Assembly (NCBI GenBank): GCA_019454045.1
Contig: SKCR01023322.1
Location: 22,061-86,060 of the forward strand
Source of the DNA: Zanthoxylum bungeanum
Lineage: Eukaryota > Streptophyta > Magnoliopsida > Sapindales > Rutaceae
Length of the DNA stretch: 64,000 bases
Direction of reading: 5' to 3'
Shown: piece by piece, positions 24,962 through 36,768 of the stretch
Layout: each line of letters opens with the position of its first letter
Position numbering within the stretch: position 1 is the first letter of the stretch
Made by a program: the position numbers and the translations under genes
The notes under the pieces: generated by a model
Database searches by the model: none
Told to the model about the DNA's origin: nothing
The model's input: only the letters and a program-made list of their open reading frames with translations

Positions 24962-25639
24962 GTTATGTGCCCTTCCAATTGCAGATTGACTATCGCAATG
25001 AATGCAAATTGCTGGCACTGGCTTAGGCCAACTTGGAATATCCTCTAGAAAATTTCGAAGCCATTCTGCTTCTTCAGCACACTTGTCTAATGCAATGAAT
25101 TCTGATTCCATTGTAGATCTGGCTATCACAGTCTGTTTGGAGGATTTCCACGATATAGCTGCACCTGCTAGTGTAAACACATAGCCACTGGTAGACTTTG
25201 AGTCTTTCATATCAGATATCCAATTAGCATCACTGTATCCTTCGACTACAGCTGGATATCTATGATAGTGCAACCCATAATTACGAGTAAAACGTAAGTA
25301 CCTAAGTACTCTCACTATTGCTTTCCAGTGATCAACCCCTGGATTACTCGTATATCTGCTGAGCTTGTTTACTGTACAGGCTATATCAGGCCTTGTACAA
25401 CTCGATAGGTACATCAAACTCCCGATAACTCTAGAGTATTCTACTTGAGATATACCATCTCCCCTATTCTTTGATAGGTGTAGACTCACATCTAAAGGAG
25501 TTCTAGCCACAGCAGAATCATCATTGTTGAATTTACCAAGAATCTTGTCCACATAGTGCGACTGATCAAGAATAAGTCCATCTGAACTTCTCGAGATCTT
25601 TATTCCTAGAATGACATCTGCTAGACCCATGTCTTTCAT
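24770..25639 (-). pseudogene. Element C RT C-terminus and RNase H
   Basis: An open 289-codon segment with the [15 protein letters not shown] block after the RT palm, then [28 protein letters not shown] and the RNase H part with [26 protein letters not shown] and the terminal [11 protein letters not shown]. It is complete to the natural stop of copia pol. It is cut from the upstream RT by a frameshift near 25640, so it belongs to a broken polyprotein. The 600 bases between it and the LTR are untranslated 3' sequence. Confidence 0.93.
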
Positions 25640-25923
25640 GTCAAACTTAGATTTAGCATATTCTTGGTAGATTTCACCATTTTAATATTACTCCCGACAA
25701 TCAATATGTCATCAACGTAGAGACATAAAATGACATAGCCAACTTCTGTCTCTCTGACATAAATGCATTTATCACATTCATTGATTTTGAAACCATTTGC
25801 CAACATGGTGTCATCAAACTTTTTATGCCACTGTTTCGGAGCTTGTTTCAATCCATACAAGGATTTAACTAACTTACAGACTTTCTTTCCTTGTCCTGGA
25901 GCTATAAAGCCTTCAGGTTGTTC

Positions 25924-25956
<33 letters not shown>

Positions 25957-26264
25957 AAAGGCTGTTTTCACATCCATCTGATGTACCTCAAGATTGCGCA
26001 AAGCTGCTGCAATGCTAGTATCATCCTTATGGAATTTATTCTCGTTACAGGAGAATAAGTATCAAAGTAATCAAGACCTTCACGTTGTCTGTAACCTTTA
26101 ATTACAAGTCTTGCTTTGTACTTGTCAATTGATCCATCTGCCTTCATTTTCTTTTTGAAAATCCACTTGGACCCTAACGGTTTACATCCTGAAGGAAGAT
26201 CCACTAACTCCCATGTGTGATTTTGTAAGATGGATTCAATTTCACTATTGATGGCATCTTTCAC
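25636..26264 (-). pseudogene. Element C reverse transcriptase N-terminal and palm part
   Basis: Two overlapping frames cover RT: 26264-25968 with LVDLPSGCKPLGSKWIFK, YKARLVIKGYRQ and DTYSPVTRI, and 26001-25636 with HQMDVKTAFLNG, SLYGLKQAPKQW and the catalytic YVDDILIVGS. The frame change falls near 25985. The catalytic Asp-Asp pair is intact. A single-base correction would be needed on each side to restore one reading frame, so the copy is probably inactive. Confidence 0.92.
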
Positions 26265-27691
26265 AAAGCACCATCAACTGACCTTACAGCTTCGTTATAG
26301 CTTTGAGGATCATTTTCTAGCAAAAATGTCAAAAAATCTGGACCAAATGATTTTTCGGTTCTAGCTCTTTTGCTACGTCTTGGTTCAAGTTCAACAACTT
26401 GTTGATCCTCTGGAACATTTATTTGTTCTCGGTCCTGACTATCTTCAATTATAGTCTCATGTGCCCGTTTGTACACATTTGAATTCGAATTAGTTTTACA
26501 AGGAAAAACGTATTCGAAAAAAGATGCATTTCTCGACTCCATTATCGTATTCTTGTGAATATCTGGTATATTAGACTCATGCACAAGAAATCGATAAGCA
26601 TTACTGTTATGTGCATATCCTATGAAAATGCAATCAACAGTTTTTGGTCCTATCTTCACTTTTTTAGGTGGTGGAGGAATGACTACCTTGGCAAGACACC
26701 CCCACACTCGTAGGAATTTATAGGAATGTACTCTTCCTTTCCACATTTCATAAGGAGTTTTTCCTGCTTCTTTCCGTGGTACCTTATTTAAAAGGTAATT
26801 AGCTGATAAAATAGCTTCTCCCCACATATTCTGAGGTAAGCCAGAGCTGATTAACATAGCGTTCATCATCTCTTTCAAGGTACGATTCTTACGTTCTGCA
26901 ATCCCATTGGATTGAGGTGAATAAGGAGCTGTGGTTTGATGTATGATTCCATTTTGTTCACAAAGTGATTCAAAAGGAAAAACATACTCACCACCACGAT
27001 CACTTCTTAACTCCTTAATTCTTTTATTCAGTTGGTTCTCAACTTCATTCTTATAGAGAATAAATTTCTCTATAGCTTCGTCCTTACTTTTCATCAAATA
27101 CACATAGCAAAATCTCGTGCAATCATCAATAAAGGTAATAAAATATTTATTACCACCTCTTGATTGTATTGAATTAAAATCACATACATCGGTATGTATT
27201 AGATCAAGTGGTTCAGAGTTTCTTTCAATACTATGAAAAGATGATCTAGTCAGTTTTGCCTCAACACAAGTATCACACTTATGTTTGTTATCAATTTTAA
27301 AATTGGGAATGTGATTCATGTTAATTAATTTCCGCAATGAATTAAAATTAACATGTCCTAATCTACCATGCCATAAATTAGAGTACTCAACAATATAAGC
27401 AGAAGAACTAGCTTTATTGATATTTTTGGGTTTAACAACCATTACATTGAGCTTAAAAAGCCCATCAGTTACATACCCTTTTCCCACATACAACCCATTT
27501 TTAGTCAAAACTACTTTATCAGACTCGAACACCATCCGAAATCCATGCTTGTTCAAAAGCGATCCAGACACAAGATTCTTCCGAATTTCTGGTACATACA
27601 GAACGTTGTTCAAAGTCAACTCTTTCCCAGAAGTCATCTTCAGAATCACCTTTCCTTGACCTTCAATCTCAGATGTTGCAGAATTTCCCAT
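26261..27691 (-). pseudogene. Element C integrase segment of pol
   Basis: A 476-codon open segment. It begins in the protease-integrase region (LNNVLYVPEI, a typical copia block), then has the zinc-binding domain LWHGRLGH…CDTC, and the catalytic core with [22 protein letters not shown] and PYSPQSNGIAERKNR. The linker to RT contains a RRSKRART basic block and FLLENDPQSY. The integrase domain itself is intact. The ORF is out of frame with protease on one side and RT on the other. Confidence 0.94.
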
Positions 27692-27707
27692 GTATATTTT
27701 TTCCCCA

Positions 27708-28889
27708 TTACCAACAGAGACTCAAATGAAGAAACATGCTCTTGTCCGAGCACACATGTCGAGTGGCACCAGTGTCAATCCACCACTCTCTTGGGTTAGA
27801 ACCCACAAGATTCACCTCAGAAACCACAGCTGAAAGGTTAATGTCTGAAACATCTTGAGTCACATTTTCCATCACATTAGCCTCTTGATTCTTTTCTTCT
27901 TCGGCAATCTGCACTCAGAAGATTTGTGACCCATTTTGTCACAGTTGAAGCATTTTCCTTGAAATTTGGATTTCTTGGAAACCCCTCCTTTGGGGCCCAT
28001 CTTTGACCCTTTGTTCTTAGGGTTCTTGTTCTTTTGGCCATGTTCAACAACATTTGCTTTGGCCTCATGAGTTATGCCTCTCTTGTCAGATACACGATTA
28101 TCTTCCTCAATTCTGAGCTTAAGAACCAAGTCTTCAATACTCATTTCTTTTCGCTTATGCTTTAGGTAATTCTTGAAATCTTTCCAACCAGGTGGTAGTT
28201 TTTCAATTATCGAGGCTACTTGAAAGGTTTCACTTAAAACCATCCCCTCAGCATGTATTTCTGCTAGAATAATTTGCAATTCTTGTACTTGACTTAACAC
28301 AGTTTTGGAATCAACCATCTTAAAATCTAGGAAACGGCCTACGACAAATTTCTTAGTACCGGCATCCTCAGTTTTATATTTTCGGTCTAAAGATTCCCAA
28401 AGCCCTTTTGCTGTTTTCATTCCGGCGTACACACTGTACAAGGAATCACTCAGCCCATTTAGCACATAATTCCTACATAGGAATTCAGAATGTTTCCAAG
28501 CATCGATCGCAGATGATCACTTGGATATCAATCTCACCCTCCGCGGGTACAGGAGCATCTTCCTTTAGAAACCTTGCTAGGTTCAACGTGGTCAAGTAGA
28601 AAAACATTTTCTGTTGCCACCGTTTAAAATTCTGTCCACTGAATTTTTCAGGTTTTTCCGCAGCAGGATTGACATGGCTCACATGTCCAACAGGTTGTCT
28701 AGCCATAGAGGCAGTGACACTTTGGCCAGCCACAGCAGCTGCCATATTAAGCCCAGAGGCTGAAGCAAGTTGGCCAGCCGAAGAGGCTGCCACTGCACTT
28801 TGGCTAACCACAGGGGCTGCCACAACATTCTGCCCAACCACAGGGGCTGCCAGAACATCTACTGTGTTTGGACTGTTTTCCATATCCAC
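27708..28889 (-). pseudogene. Element C gag and protease
   Basis: gag starts at 28889, only about 20 bases inside the 5' LTR border. The N-terminus is an unusual Ala/Val/Gln-rich low-complexity stretch of about 50 residues with repeated VVGQ / AGQ-like units, then the PEKFSGQNFKRWQQ block. A frameshift lies near 28475. The next frame (28465-27872) carries the gag core and a CCHC knuckle ([14 protein letters not shown]). Another frame (27914-27708) has the protease block WWIDTGATRHVC. The two frameshifts stop normal synthesis of gag. Confidence 0.92.
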
Positions 28890-28909
28890 AGAGCGAATTT
28901 TTTTAAGAC

Positions 28910-29937
28910 TATTACAACTTATTTGTTTACTGTGTTCTTACAACGAACTTTGAACAGACAGTAAACTGAACACAAAAGTACAATTAACAAAAGTGATACA
29001 GGAATCAACAATACAAATAAAATAGAAGACAATTGCAGGCAGTGAGTTGAGAATAAGGCACGGATCAGCAACAGGAAGAATTCCGAGGCTTGTTGATGTG
29101 GCAACAATCTCCTTAAAACAAATTCGTCCCCTACCGATCGGTGCAGTAGAGCGCGAGACGTCTGTTTCCCAGGATGCAACGGAAAAATAGACGAAATTGG
29201 ACGGATCACCAAGTCCGACTTCAACGAACAACTGAAGTGCTTGAACTCTCTCTCAAAAGATTTTCGTAATAACAATTTTCTCTTGTGTGTAATGTCTGTA
29301 ATTCTAAAAAACGAAAACACTACTATATTAAAAGAAAATAACATGCCAATTAAGTTTCATCAATGAGAGGCTTTACACTTGTTGTAGCCATCAAGTTGAT
29401 TAATGTCATTATCTCAAATTGTAACCACAAAGTTGATTAATTGTCATTGATTCAACTGTTATGGAACATAAAAAGGCTTGGAAAAAATAAAGAGACATCC
29501 AAAAATTGGCTGGGCCAGGCCCGCTCAATTTGGTCCGGCATTCGTGTACGCAGGACACGCGGGTGCACACGAGCCAAGCTTGATTCGGATTTGATTTGCC
29601 CCCCCCCCCCCCCCCCCCCCCCCCGCGCACGTAGAGAGAGCCTCTATCCTTATAACTCTTACCCATCTACATATGAGCAATCATATATAAGCATAATATT
29701 CACTCTATAGCTTTCCCATATGGGACAAGCTTACTTTTCTTTATTTTCCAACACCAATGGGTGAACTTCGAGCAACAATTTCTCATTCACCCAAGCACCA
29801 TTTTAAGCATATGAATATACCATTTCGAAGTACTCACGGAGGAGTATCCGAATCATTCAATAACAACCACTAACACGAAGTGGACCATGCTTAAAATTGA
29901 GCCTCAAAATGCTTACTCATAAGCATTTTTTCCAACA
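28910..29937 (-). repeat. 5' LTR of element C (1028 bp)
   Basis: Pairs with 23147-24160. It carries a 26-base C run (29599-29624) where the other LTR has 14. The short ORFs inside, several spanning the C run, are artefacts. Confidence 0.93.
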
Positions 29938-29942
29938 CCCTA

Positions 29943-30420
29943 AATCTTAGAGAATAAGAAAAATCTGGACAATGACGAAAATTTGTAGAACTTTAAGTCC
30001 AAGTCGAGTTGCCTCTGTGCTCTACGAATTTTGTGGCTAACGTCCTCCCAGGATAACTTGGATTCCTCTTATTAAGGGGCACTCCTTAACAAGATCTCGA
30101 ACTAGGACAATTGTGGAATCTCTTTCTTGACTCCAAAACACAAAGATGTGACACAGAACTTTATGAATTTTCTGGATCTATTGAATGAACATGAAGGCCT
30201 CTTCAAATAGACATGGAATGGTGCATTTGAGGACACCATTTGGTTTGGAGTGTAATCCTCCTAAGGGTTATACACATTCCTTAAACCCTTTTGGAGCTTA
30301 TAGGTGTGTTCTTTCAATTAAAGGACATGTCCCTACATGTTAGTGTCTCTCCCATAGGGCACTACCCAAGGGACATGACCCTCATTGCATCCATACTTTA
30401 TATTTAGAGAATTTACAACA
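29943..30420 (-). repeat. 3' LTR of element E, proximal part
   Basis: Continuation of 23046-23146 after insertion C. It ends with TTTACAACA against E's polypurine tract (minus-strand ATGGGGGAT, 30421-30429). It aligns with 47590-48086. Confidence 0.85.
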
Positions 30421-30479
30421 ATCCCCCATAATTCTCTAAATATTAATGCAGACATTTGAGAGAGTTTCCGTGAACTAAA

Positions 30480-32339
30480 TGTTAGTGTCCTAGACATGCC
30501 CAAGGTCTCTAAGTCAGGATATATGTGTGAATAAATCAAAGATAAGTTGCAGAAATTACTTACTTTGATTGGATGAGATTTCAAAAATTTTCTTTGTGTT
30601 TGTTGAAGCTCCAAGCTTTGTTGAATCTTTTCAACTCAATGGTGAGTTTCCCTATCACCTTCTTTGACTCCTTAAGTGCTAGCTTGGATGAAATTTTGCA
30701 ACAAAACTTCAAGAACAAGAGAGGGTGTGTTCGGCCAAGAGGGAGAGAAGAGGAGAGATGAAGTGTTTTCTTTGTGTTTTGTTTCTAAAAACAATTACAA
30801 AGTCAACTCACACAATTTGTGTATATGCTTTACCGAAAGCAAAAAGCAAAAGGTGTTGGAGGGAAAGTGGCATTAAATGCCCAACCACTTCTATCACTCA
30901 AGTGACTAGTGATGTAAGTTGATGGACCCCACCTCTTAAATTCAAAATTCAAGTGGCTTGCTCAACACACTTCAGGCTCGGGTTCGTTTAATCCGATTAA
31001 ATAAATTTTCCGTTGCGACGTAATTAAATCCAATTTAATTAAATAATAATGCCTAGTAAAATTATTACGAAAGTCATTCGCGAATTAAATCTAAATTAAT
31101 TCGTTCACCCGAATTAAAATCCAATTTTAATTCCGCTTTGAAATTCGATTTCAATTAATATATCTAATATATTATTTAATCGATTAATTCCAAATTAATC
31201 GTGTTTTTTCTTCTATTATAATTTTATCCCAGATAAATTCTTGCTGCAATTAATCCTAGATTAATTTTCTCTTTCGTAATTAATCTCAGATTAATTCTGT
31301 TCGAGTCAAATGTCATCGGTGAATCTTTGGGAAGAGACCCAAGAGATCCCTGGATATGTTGGCAGTAAATCTGATTGTCGGACTATCCGAACACGTGCGT
31401 ACCCCGTACCACGTTCTTACCGATTTACAAGACATGGTTGGCTTCTAGTAAAGCACTGTGCCTACCCAATTCTCCAGAAATATTCAACGAAGAATATATA
31501 ATATTTATCAAGCGTAGTATACATGTATTGCGTATTACGATCCAGTACCGGATGTCACATTCTAGGCCTGGGGCTGGAATTGTGTCTGCCCCATATGAAA
31601 TATATATAGGATCACTAGCAACTAGCCTCTTTAATCGGATAATCGTGACATTGTCATACTATCCCGATAGCTGCAACATTTAAGAGTACCAGTTATGTAT
31701 CATATGTGATCATCATCTTCATATGACTGAAGTGACACTTTCATCTTGACATCACACCCAACACACTACGATTCTCAATAAACCCATAAGAGGCGTACAC
31801 AGAACCTGTTAAAGCCCTGGACGACCAAAACCAAAGTGTACTGATTGTCGCAGGTATTAGCGATGCAAGTCTCAGGTTAAGACCAAATACACCTACCCTG
31901 ATTCAGATTCCCATAGACACATAGTCATACTACCAATGGGATTCCGAGAGGTATATCCAGAGCGAAGTTGTTCCTGATCCAACGGCTAAAAGAACCTCGT
32001 ATCACACTTGCATAAGCATCCAATACTTAAATATGTGAGAATTATGTCGTTAAGCTTCCATAACACGCACAAGTGTAATATTAGTCTATTCCGCATTATC
32101 GATGTCCAGTCTCGATAATACTACGACTAGGGATATTTAATGATTAAACCGTTCGTGGATTGATACTGTCTCATATCTTATTAATCCAGAACTAATAAGG
32201 ACTTTTATCATTTATATGTATTCAAGTAATTTAATTAAAAAATGATAAAATAGCAATTTCCTTTGTCATATAGTTAATTGGTACAAAAACCACAATGTCT
32301 TTTACAAATAGTGATGATATGGGTCATAATTGTCCAACA
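30480..32339 (-). mobile_element. Solo LTR D of the A/B copia family (1860 bp)
   Basis: Starts TGTTAGTGTCCTAGACATGCC on the plus strand and ends GGTCATAATTGTCCAACA, like the A/B LTRs, but is visibly diverged from them. It is flanked by a perfect 5-bp duplication CTAAA (30475-30479 and 32340-32344) with no internal sequence. It is therefore the product of LTR-LTR recombination within one inserted element. It sits 59 bp inside E's 3' LTR border. Confidence 0.95.
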
Positions 32340-32344
32340 CTAAA

Positions 32345-33640
32345 GCTGCATCGAAATAGGTAGCTTTCGTCTTGAACATTTCCTAGTGAATGACAATCGG
32401 ATTTACTTGGCAAACCAATGACCCATTGTCTTAAACTGTTCTGTCGTTGGTGTAAACCAAGACAATTGCCAACACACAGCTTTACTTCGACCATTTCCTG
32501 TTCTACGGTTGTGTTTATTTCGGCCATGAACATTGGTCCAATAGTCATCAAGCACTTTAGGGAAGTCAGCCTGTAAAATCTCATGGAAGTGGCCTCACTT
32601 CTTACTTGAAATATGTGATCTACTATTAAGAGGTAATTTATCTTTACCCCCATTAAGACTCATTTCCTAATATAGTGATCATTAAAAGCCTTAACTTAGC
32701 CTAGCCTTGACAGACAGCACTCTGCGTCATTATCGGAATGGGAAAGAGTACAAAACTCTACAGTGTTTGTTTTGAATTGCACAAAGTTTCAGTTGTCCTT
32801 TTTGAACCTACATCTTGGGATCTTCAGTCAGCTAGGTTGGGTTTCCACAGTGATAATTCTTAATTTATAGGCTTCAAGCCCATTCCCCTTGATGACTTCA
32901 CAATTTGCTCTCTAGGTAAACCTTTTGTAAATGGATCCGCTAGGTTTTCATTTGATTTCACATAATCGATCGATATTATGCCACTTGAGAGCAGTTGTCA
33001 TATGGTATTATGTCTGCGACGTATGTGTCAAGACTTACCATTATACATTGTATTTTGGGCTCTCCCAATAGCCGATTGACTATCACAATATATGCTTATC
33101 CCTAGCACCGGTTTGGGCTAATTTGGAATATCCTCCAGGAAATTTCGAAGCCATTCCGCTTCTTCTGTTGTTTTGTCTAATGCTATGAACTCTGATTACA
33201 TAGTAGACCGGGCAATACATGTTTGCCTCGAGGATTTCCATGACACGACTGCACCACCAAGTGTGAAAATAAATCCACTCGTAGATTTGGAATCCATTAT
33301 ATCAGATATCCAGTTAGCATTACTGTATCCCTCTAGAACAGTAGGATATCTCGTATAATAAAGACCATATTTTGAAGTTTCTCTCAGATACCTCAAAACT
33401 TTTACTATGGCTTTCCAGTGGTTATGTCCTGGATTGCTCATATATCTGCTAAGCATGTTTATAGCTTGAGTGATATCAGGTCGTGTGCAATTTGTGAGAT
33501 ACATCAAGCTTCCGATGATTCTCGAATACTCAAATTGCGATACGCTTGAGCCAGTATTCTTTGATAAATGAAGAGTTAGGTCTACAGGAGTTCTAGCCAC
33601 ATTTAGATCTCCTTTATTATATTTCTCAATAATCTTCTCA
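32345..33640 (-). pseudogene. Element E RNase H and RT C-terminus
   Basis: Minus-strand copia pol tail. 33600-33196 is open, with the [18 protein letters not shown] and [15 protein letters not shown] blocks. The remaining RNase H towards 32880 is recognisable by alignment with C (24800-25190) but carries stops. 32345-32870 corresponds to C's untranslated 3' region. Overall it is closely related to element C but far more decayed. Confidence 0.88.
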
Positions 33641-34565
33641 ACATAGTGAGTCTGAGATAATATATATCCTTCTTATGTTCTAGAAATCTTAATTCCTAAG
33701 ATCACATCAGCCTTAAATCTTTCATATCAAATTTGCTGGTCAATACTTTCTTGGTAGACCGAATTATCTCACAATTACTACCAATTATCAGCATATCGTC
33801 TATGTAGAGACACACAATGACATATCATTTATAAGTTGATTTGGTGTACACACACTTATCACACTCATTGATCGTGAAATCACTTGACAAAATATCTTTG
33901 TCAAATTTTTCATGCCATTGCTTGGGTGCCTGTTTTAATCCGTATAAGGATTTTAAGAGTTTGCACACCTTCTATTCTTGTCCAGAAACATTGAAACCTT
34001 CTGGTTTTTCTATGTAAATCTCTTCATCCAGTTCGCCATTTAAGAATGTCATCTTTACATCCATTTGATGTATTTCAAGACCAAATATAGTTGTTATGGC
34101 TATGAGCATTCTTATTGACATGATACGAGTCACTGGTGAATAGGTGACAAAGTAATCAAGACCTTCTTTCTGTCTATAACATTTTATGACAAGCCTTGCC
34201 TTGTACTTATATATTGATCCATCTGGTTTCATCTTCCGTTTGAATATACATTTGTAGCCTAGTGGCTTACAACCTGGAGGAAGATCAACCAACTCCGAAG
34301 TATGGTTTTGTATGATAGAATCAATCTCATTATTGATAGCCTCTTTCCACAAATGTGTCTTTGACAGAGACATTACTTCTTTATAACTTTGAGGCTCATT
34401 TTCTAACAAGTATGTCAAAAAATCGGGACCAAATGACTTAGACGTTCTAGCTCTTTTGCTACGTCTAGGTTCAATTGTTTCAATATTTTCACGTTGATCT
34501 GATTCTTGGTTAACCTGATCACTATCTTTGATAGTATCAATAGTTCTTTTGAGAGACTATATTCT
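33641..34565 (-). pseudogene. Element E reverse transcriptase remnant
   Basis: The segment open from 34418 to 33972 has FLLENEPQSY-like, LVDLPPGCKPLG, YKARLVIKCYRQ, TYSPVTRI and HQMDVKMTFLNG blocks. The part carrying the catalytic Asp-Asp, near 33800, is interrupted by stops and the tyrosine position is altered. Inactive. Confidence 0.88.
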
Positions 34566-35500
34566 TTATCTTTCCTTACAAGGAAACATCTCTTCAAAAA
34601 ATATCACGTTTCTTGACTCAATTATCATATTCGGATTGATGTCAGGAATCTCAGAATTATGTACTAAGAATTGATACGCACTACTGTTGCGAGCATATCC
34701 AATGAATATACAATCAACAGTTTTAGGTCCTATTTTAACATTCTTAGGTTTAAGAACCATTACTTTGGCAAGACACTCCCATACTTTCAGATATTTTTAG
34801 AAAGGTACGTGACCTTTCCACAACTCATATGGTGTCTTGTCCAATCTTCTGTGAGGAAGCTTGTTCAGAACGTAGTTCGTGGAAAGCAAGGCTTTCCCCC
34901 ACAAGTTTTGGGGTAAACTAGATATTGTCAACATGGCGTTCATCATTTCCTTCAATATTTGATTTTTTCGCTCAGCAATCTCGTTCTATTGAGGTGAATA
35001 AGAAGCAGTAGTTTCGTGAATAATTCCATGATTGGAACAATATTCACCAAATGGTTACACATATTCACCACCTCTATCACTCCTGATTCTTTTGATTTTC
35101 TTGCCAAGTTGATTTTCAACTTCAATCTTATCGTGTATAAAGCTCTCAATAGCTTCATCTTTGCTCCTCAACAAATACATATAACAGAATCTTGTGTTAT
35201 CATCGATAAAAGTGACAAAATACTTTTTACCGCCTCTTGTTTGCACAATATTCATATCACACACATCAGTGTGTACAAGTTCCAAGGGTTCAGAAATTCG
35301 TTCTATGGAATAAAATGATGCTCTATGCATTTTTGCTTCAACACATGCCTCACATTTATGTTGGTTGTCAATTGTAAATTAGGTATAAGGTCCATGTTAA
35401 TTAATTTACGCATTGTATCATAATTAACATGTCCTAACCTCTCATGTCATGTATTTTGTGACTCAATAATATAAGCGGAAGTTGTAGCTTTATTATTAGC
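34566..35500 (-). pseudogene. Element E integrase remnant
   Basis: Fragments of copia integrase in several minus frames. 35330-35055 has [16 protein letters not shown] and RSDRGGEYV, and 34760-34566 has the VKIGPKTVDCIFIGYA block also seen in C. Stops near 34800, 34990 and 35390 break it. Confidence 0.87.
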
Positions 35501-35554
35501 ACTGTGTCGATTGACAGTCATTACATTGAATTTGAAAAGGCCCTCTGTGGGGTA

Positions 35555-36768
35555 TCATTTTCCTACATAGACATCATTTTTGGTCAATACAAACTTGTTA
35601 GAAACAAATACAAGCTTAAAGTCATTCTTGCTAAGGAGAGAGCCCGAGACCAAGTTCTTCTGAATATCAGGAACATGCAAAATATTCTTCAATGTAAGCT
35701 CATTTACGGATGTCATCTTCAGAACCACTGTGCCTTGTCCAACCACTCTAGAGGTAGACGAGTTTCCCATTGTCAGATGATCACCACCATCGACCTTCTG
35801 ATACGAGGAAAATATCTTGCTATCAGCACATATATGACGAGTAACCCAGTGTCTACCCACCATTCTCCCGGATTCCCAACCAAGTTGGCTTCAGTTACCA
35901 CTGCTAAAAGGTTCATCTCTGAGATCTCATCAGTCAGCTACTCATTTTCAGTGACATGGGCCTCATTTTTCTTTTTCTTGCCTTTGTCCTGAGACTTCTT
36001 GTTTCTGCAGTCCTTTGCCATATGACCGTTTTTCCACAGTTGTAGCACTTCCCCTTGAACTTCTTGTTAGCTTGGGAAGAATCAGCTTCACTGTTCTTTA
36101 TCTTTTTGCTACCTTTTACACCTTCGACGATATTGGTCTTAGACTCCATAGTCTTGTAGCTGGCCTTCTCGGACTTCTTGTTGTCCTATTTGATCCTCAA
36201 TCGAACTTCAAGGTCTTCAAGGCTCATCTGCTTCTTTTTGCGTTTCAGATAGCTCCTAAAGTCCTTCCATGATGGAGGTAACTTTTCAATGATGGTGGCA
36301 ACTTGAAAAGTCTCACAGATTTTCATCCCTTCATCCTATATTTCATAAATGATCAATTATAGTTAACCCAACTAAGACATTTCCATTTTTGAATCTACCA
36401 TTTTGTAGTCCAGGAACCTACCCACGACAAATTTCTTTTGCCCGACATCCTCGATTTTGTACTTCTTCTCGAGAGATTCCCAGAGAATCTTCGCATAAAT
36501 CATGCCTTAGTACACATTGTATAGGGTATTATCAAGTCCTCCCAAAGTTAGTTCTTGCACAAGAAGTCGTCTGACGACCATGTCTATTCTCGCAGTTGCT
36601 TGGCTGTTTTCGTTTCTCCCTCCACAGGACTAGGAGGATCTTTGAGGTACTTAGCCAACTGGAGAGTTGTCAGGCAATATTTTGCTCTGCCACTGTTTAA
36701 AGTTTGCTCCACCAAACTTTTTCAGCTTTTCTCCATGAGCGACCGGTACCGAGATGTTTCCGCTAGCT
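35555..36768 (-). pseudogene. Element E gag and protease remnant, split by F
   Basis: Protease-proximal ORF 35863-35555, whose active-site block has lost its normal Asp-Thr-Gly frame (it reads WVTRHIC). The gag zinc knuckle is in 36149-35934 (CYNCGKT, damaged) and the gag core runs to 36768. The start codon lies on the other side of F, at 46318-46320, in frame with this end. F therefore inserted within the first three codons of gag. Confidence 0.87.

Larger units (their letters stand above)
23147..29937 (-). mobile_element. Ty1/copia element C, complete with near-identical LTRs
   Basis: A 6.8-kb minus-strand copia element with LTRs 23147-24160 and 28910-29937, an internal region coding gag, protease, integrase, RT and RNase H, and a perfect 5-bp duplication CCCTA (23142-23146 and 29938-29942). 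The LTRs differ by only a few substitutions, short indels and the length of a poly-C run, so it is the youngest insertion in the window. The site without C can be seen in E's other LTR at about 47580. A handful of frameshifts still breaks the polyprotein. Confidence 0.96.
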
